Of a stretch of DNA of 64,000 nt, positions 62,572 through 64,000 are shown in pieces (position 1 is the first letter of the stretch; each line of letters begins with the position of its first letter). The stretch comes from Kaistia terrae (lineage in GTDB: Bacteria > Pseudomonadota > Alphaproteobacteria > Rhizobiales > Kaistiaceae): contig NZ_JAPKNH010000001.1 in assembly GCF_026344005.1 (NCBI RefSeq), positions 434,001-498,000 on the forward strand, read 5' to 3'. The notes below the pieces were generated by a model. It was not told the DNA's origin, made no database searches, and worked only from the letters and a program-made list of their open reading frames with translations. The position numbers and the translations under genes are program-made.

Positions 62572-63579
62572 TCAGCTCGCCGCAACCTCGGCCTCGCGGA
62601 CGATCCCGAGGGCCGCGTCAAAGGCCGGAGCGATGGTGCGGGGCAGGGTGCCGGCGTTGAGCCGGTAGGTCGGCGTCGCGCTGACGAGCTTGGACAGCAG
62701 GCGGAACAACACCTGCTGCTGAGGCGGGACGCCGTCGTCGAACACGCCGATATTGTCGGTCAGTATGACGGAAAGCGCGTCGGCCTTGCTGAGACGAGAA
62801 AGGCTTGCCTCGCCATCCGAACGCGGCCCGACCACGACCACGGCGGCGATCTTGTAGCTTCGAGTGGCGTCCGGCAGCGGCATCAGTCCGGCGAGCGCGG
62901 CGCGCGTCAGCGGCGCCTCGTCCTCGTCGCCGCCAAATTCGCCGAGATGCGGCGCGATTTCCGGGAACAGCGCCGCCGTCCGTCGCTGCACCTTCAAGGT
63001 GCGCGGCATGCCCCAGCCGACAAGGTCGGTACCGTCCTGGCGCAAAATGACTGCGTCATCGCCCATATGGCCAAAGCCGCCAAGCGCCAGAGCCAGCGAT
63101 GTCGTCGTCTTGCCGAAACCACTGGGCGCGAAAAGCAGCACCAGTTCGTCGCGGTCCGGCAAAAGCAGCGATGCCGAGTGAATCGTCATCAGCCCATGCC
63201 CGCGCAGGGCGATGTCGAAAAGCACCGCGCCGGCCATCGAGCGAAGCGGCTTCTCGGCGGACCCTACCGCCAGGACTTCGGTTAACGGCCGGCCGGCTTC
63301 CTCGATGATCGAGAGCCTGCCCGGCATATAAAACTGCTGGCGCTCGCCCGAGCGATGGATCTCGGCATAGCTGCCGTCGATCAGCGTGCCGCTCCAGATC
63401 ATTGCGCCCTGGGGCGCAATGTCGTCACCGGCGGCCTCGCGGATGACAATCTCATGCTCGACAGGGCCTTCCGGCTGCACGAACTCCGCGAGTTGCGGGA
63501 AAGCCACCTCACCAGTGTCCTGGCGCTGGTCGACGAGATTGAAGGTGAGGCCGGGTATGACGAACCGGGTCGTGGACAT
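62572..63579 (-). CDS. HPr-kinase-like (HprK-related) protein kinase
   Basis: 335 residues. An N-terminal ~140-residue domain of mixed strands (FVIPGLTFNLVDQRQDTGEV ..., no recognised motif), then an HprK-like kinase core: HSASLLL, Walker A APSGFGKTTTSLALA (about 150), the double acid GDDAVIL (about 172) that in HprK holds Mg2+ and the catalytic base, and a C-terminal region (LFRLLSKLVSATPTYRLNAG). Related kinases occur in lasso-peptide clusters (phosphorylating the peptide) and in uncharacterised HprK-related/PqqD loci. Its ATG shares the last base of the upstream TGA (TGATG), so it is coupled to the B2-type protease gene. Confidence 0.85.
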   Translation of the reverse strand: MSTTRFVIPGLTFNLVDQRQDTGEVAFPQLAEFVQPEGPVEHEIVIREAAGDDIAPQGAMIWSGTLIDGSYAEIHRSGERQQFYMPGRLSIIEEAGRPLTEVLAVGSAEKPLRSMAGAVLFDIALRGHGLMTIHSASLLLPDRDELVLLFAPSGFGKTTTSLALALGGFGHMGDDAVILRQDGTDLVGWGMPRTLKVQRRTAALFPEIAPHLGEFGGDEDEAPLTRAALAGLMPLPDATRSYKIAAVVVVGPRSDGEASLSRLSKADALSVILTDNIGVFDDGVPPQQQVLFRLLSKLVSATPTYRLNAGTLPRTIAPAFDAALGIVREAEVAAS

Positions 63580-64000
63580 CAGGCGGGTCTCGCGCGGTTC
63601 TTCTCGACGAAAATCGTCACCATGGACGGCTCCGGCGGATTGAGGATTTCCATATTGTCCGCCACCACCCAGCAATGCGCGGAAAGCTTCGCACTGCCGA
63701 TGCTCTTGCGGTCGACGCCAAAGTGCATTTCGGCCGGTATACCCGCGAGCGTGAGGAAACGATAAGCGAGAATTCCTTCGCGCAGGCAGCGGCGGTCGCG
63801 CATGACCCAGGGCCGCCGCGCCGCGCGCTTGGAGCGATGGGCGATATAGGGCGCAGCCAGGCCGCGATAGCGGCGTCCGGGACCGGCATCGGCAATCTTC
63901 ATGATATCGGAGAAATCACGCGATTTGCGACAGCGTAACGCCAGCGTGCGGGCCCAGAACCAGAGTTCAGTCCGGAACATAAGCCAGCGAAGGACGCCGT
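63579..64000 (-). CDS. lasso-peptide B2-type (transglutaminase-like) protease, 5' partial
   Basis: At least 140 codons reach the window edge; the frame is open through base 64000, so the N-terminus probably continues outside. The C-terminal Transglut_core3 domain has the Cys-His-Asp arrangement of lasso B2 leader peptidases: MRDRRCLREGILAYRFLTLAG, IPAEMHFGVD, SAHCWVVADNMEILNPP. The upstream WFWARTLALRCRKSRDFSDIM helix is also family-like. B2 proteins cut the leader of a ribosomally made peptide with help from a PqqD-like B1 protein. It is coupled to the HPr-like kinase. No precursor is visible within the window. Confidence 0.8.
   Translation of the reverse strand, partial: GVLRWLMFRTELWFWARTLALRCRKSRDFSDIMKIADAGPGRRYRGLAAPYIAHRSKRAARRPWVMRDRRCLREGILAYRFLTLAGIPAEMHFGVDRKSIGSAKLSAHCWVVADNMEILNPPEPSMVTIFVEKNRARPA

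Overview
This is a G+C-rich chromosomal window with mostly short gaps between genes. The gene content points to an alphaproteobacterium of the Hyphomicrobiales (Rhizobiales): the rne-amiC-mrcA(-prfB) neighbourhood, an NDUFA12-type complex I subunit, a suf operon led by an extra cysteine desulfurase, Omp25/Omp31-type outer membrane proteins, an rgsM-like M23 protein, class II (B12) ribonucleotide reductase, and the palindromic repeats typical of this order. The genus cannot be fixed from the sequence alone.

Layout. 1-4.3 kb: 3' part of cydD, cydC, then a TetR regulator divergent from azoR. 4.4-9 kb: two related exported proteins of unknown function, a tiny lipoprotein and a pentapeptide-repeat protein. 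9-10.8 kb: a RES/Xre-type toxin-antitoxin pair and a two-gene A+T-richer islet. 10.9-14.7 kb: nrdJ with an apparent tandem NrdR box. 15.5-17.2 kb: NDUFA12 homologue and the divergent ohrR/ohr pair. 17.2-30 kb: rne, amiC, mrcA, then GNAT, DMT, mgtE and DUF4893 genes, then prfB, which needs a programmed +1 frameshift. 30-38 kb: cysteine hydrolase with a divergent GlxA-type regulator, M23 envelope protein, DUF455, bcp, and a giant AsmA/YhdP-like protein. 38-43 kb: autotransporter remnant, tyrS, DAHP synthase behind an attenuator-like leader, anmK and a secreted alpha/beta hydrolase. 44-46 kb: two Omp25/31-like barrels. 46.7-55 kb: alpha/beta hydrolase divergent from the suf operon (desulfurase-sufBCDS-sufT-VOC-sufA). 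55-58 kb: tenA, a frameshifted tfoX-like gene, a 2H phosphoesterase-like protein and a DUF559 nuclease. 58-62.3 kb: an LplT-Aas fusion divergent from its probable TetR regulator. 62.6-64 kb: an HPr-kinase-like gene translationally coupled to a transglutaminase-like lasso B2-type protease that runs off the right edge.

Functional themes are redox and Fe-S homeostasis (cydDC, azoR, ohr, bcp, suf), envelope building and lipid turnover (amiC, mrcA, M23, AsmA-like, Aas, OMPs), and translation/RNA (rne, prfB, tyrS). At least five families of dispersed palindromic repeats fill the gaps, one of them inside the suf operon and one forming the C-terminus of the DUF559 gene. The most promising possibly undescribed system is the B2-protease plus HPr-like kinase pair at the right edge, which looks like one end of a lasso-peptide or HprK-related RiPP-type locus. 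Other leads are the leader upstream of the DAHP synthase gene, the paired exported paralogues at 4.4-7.7 kb, and several strong operator palindromes.
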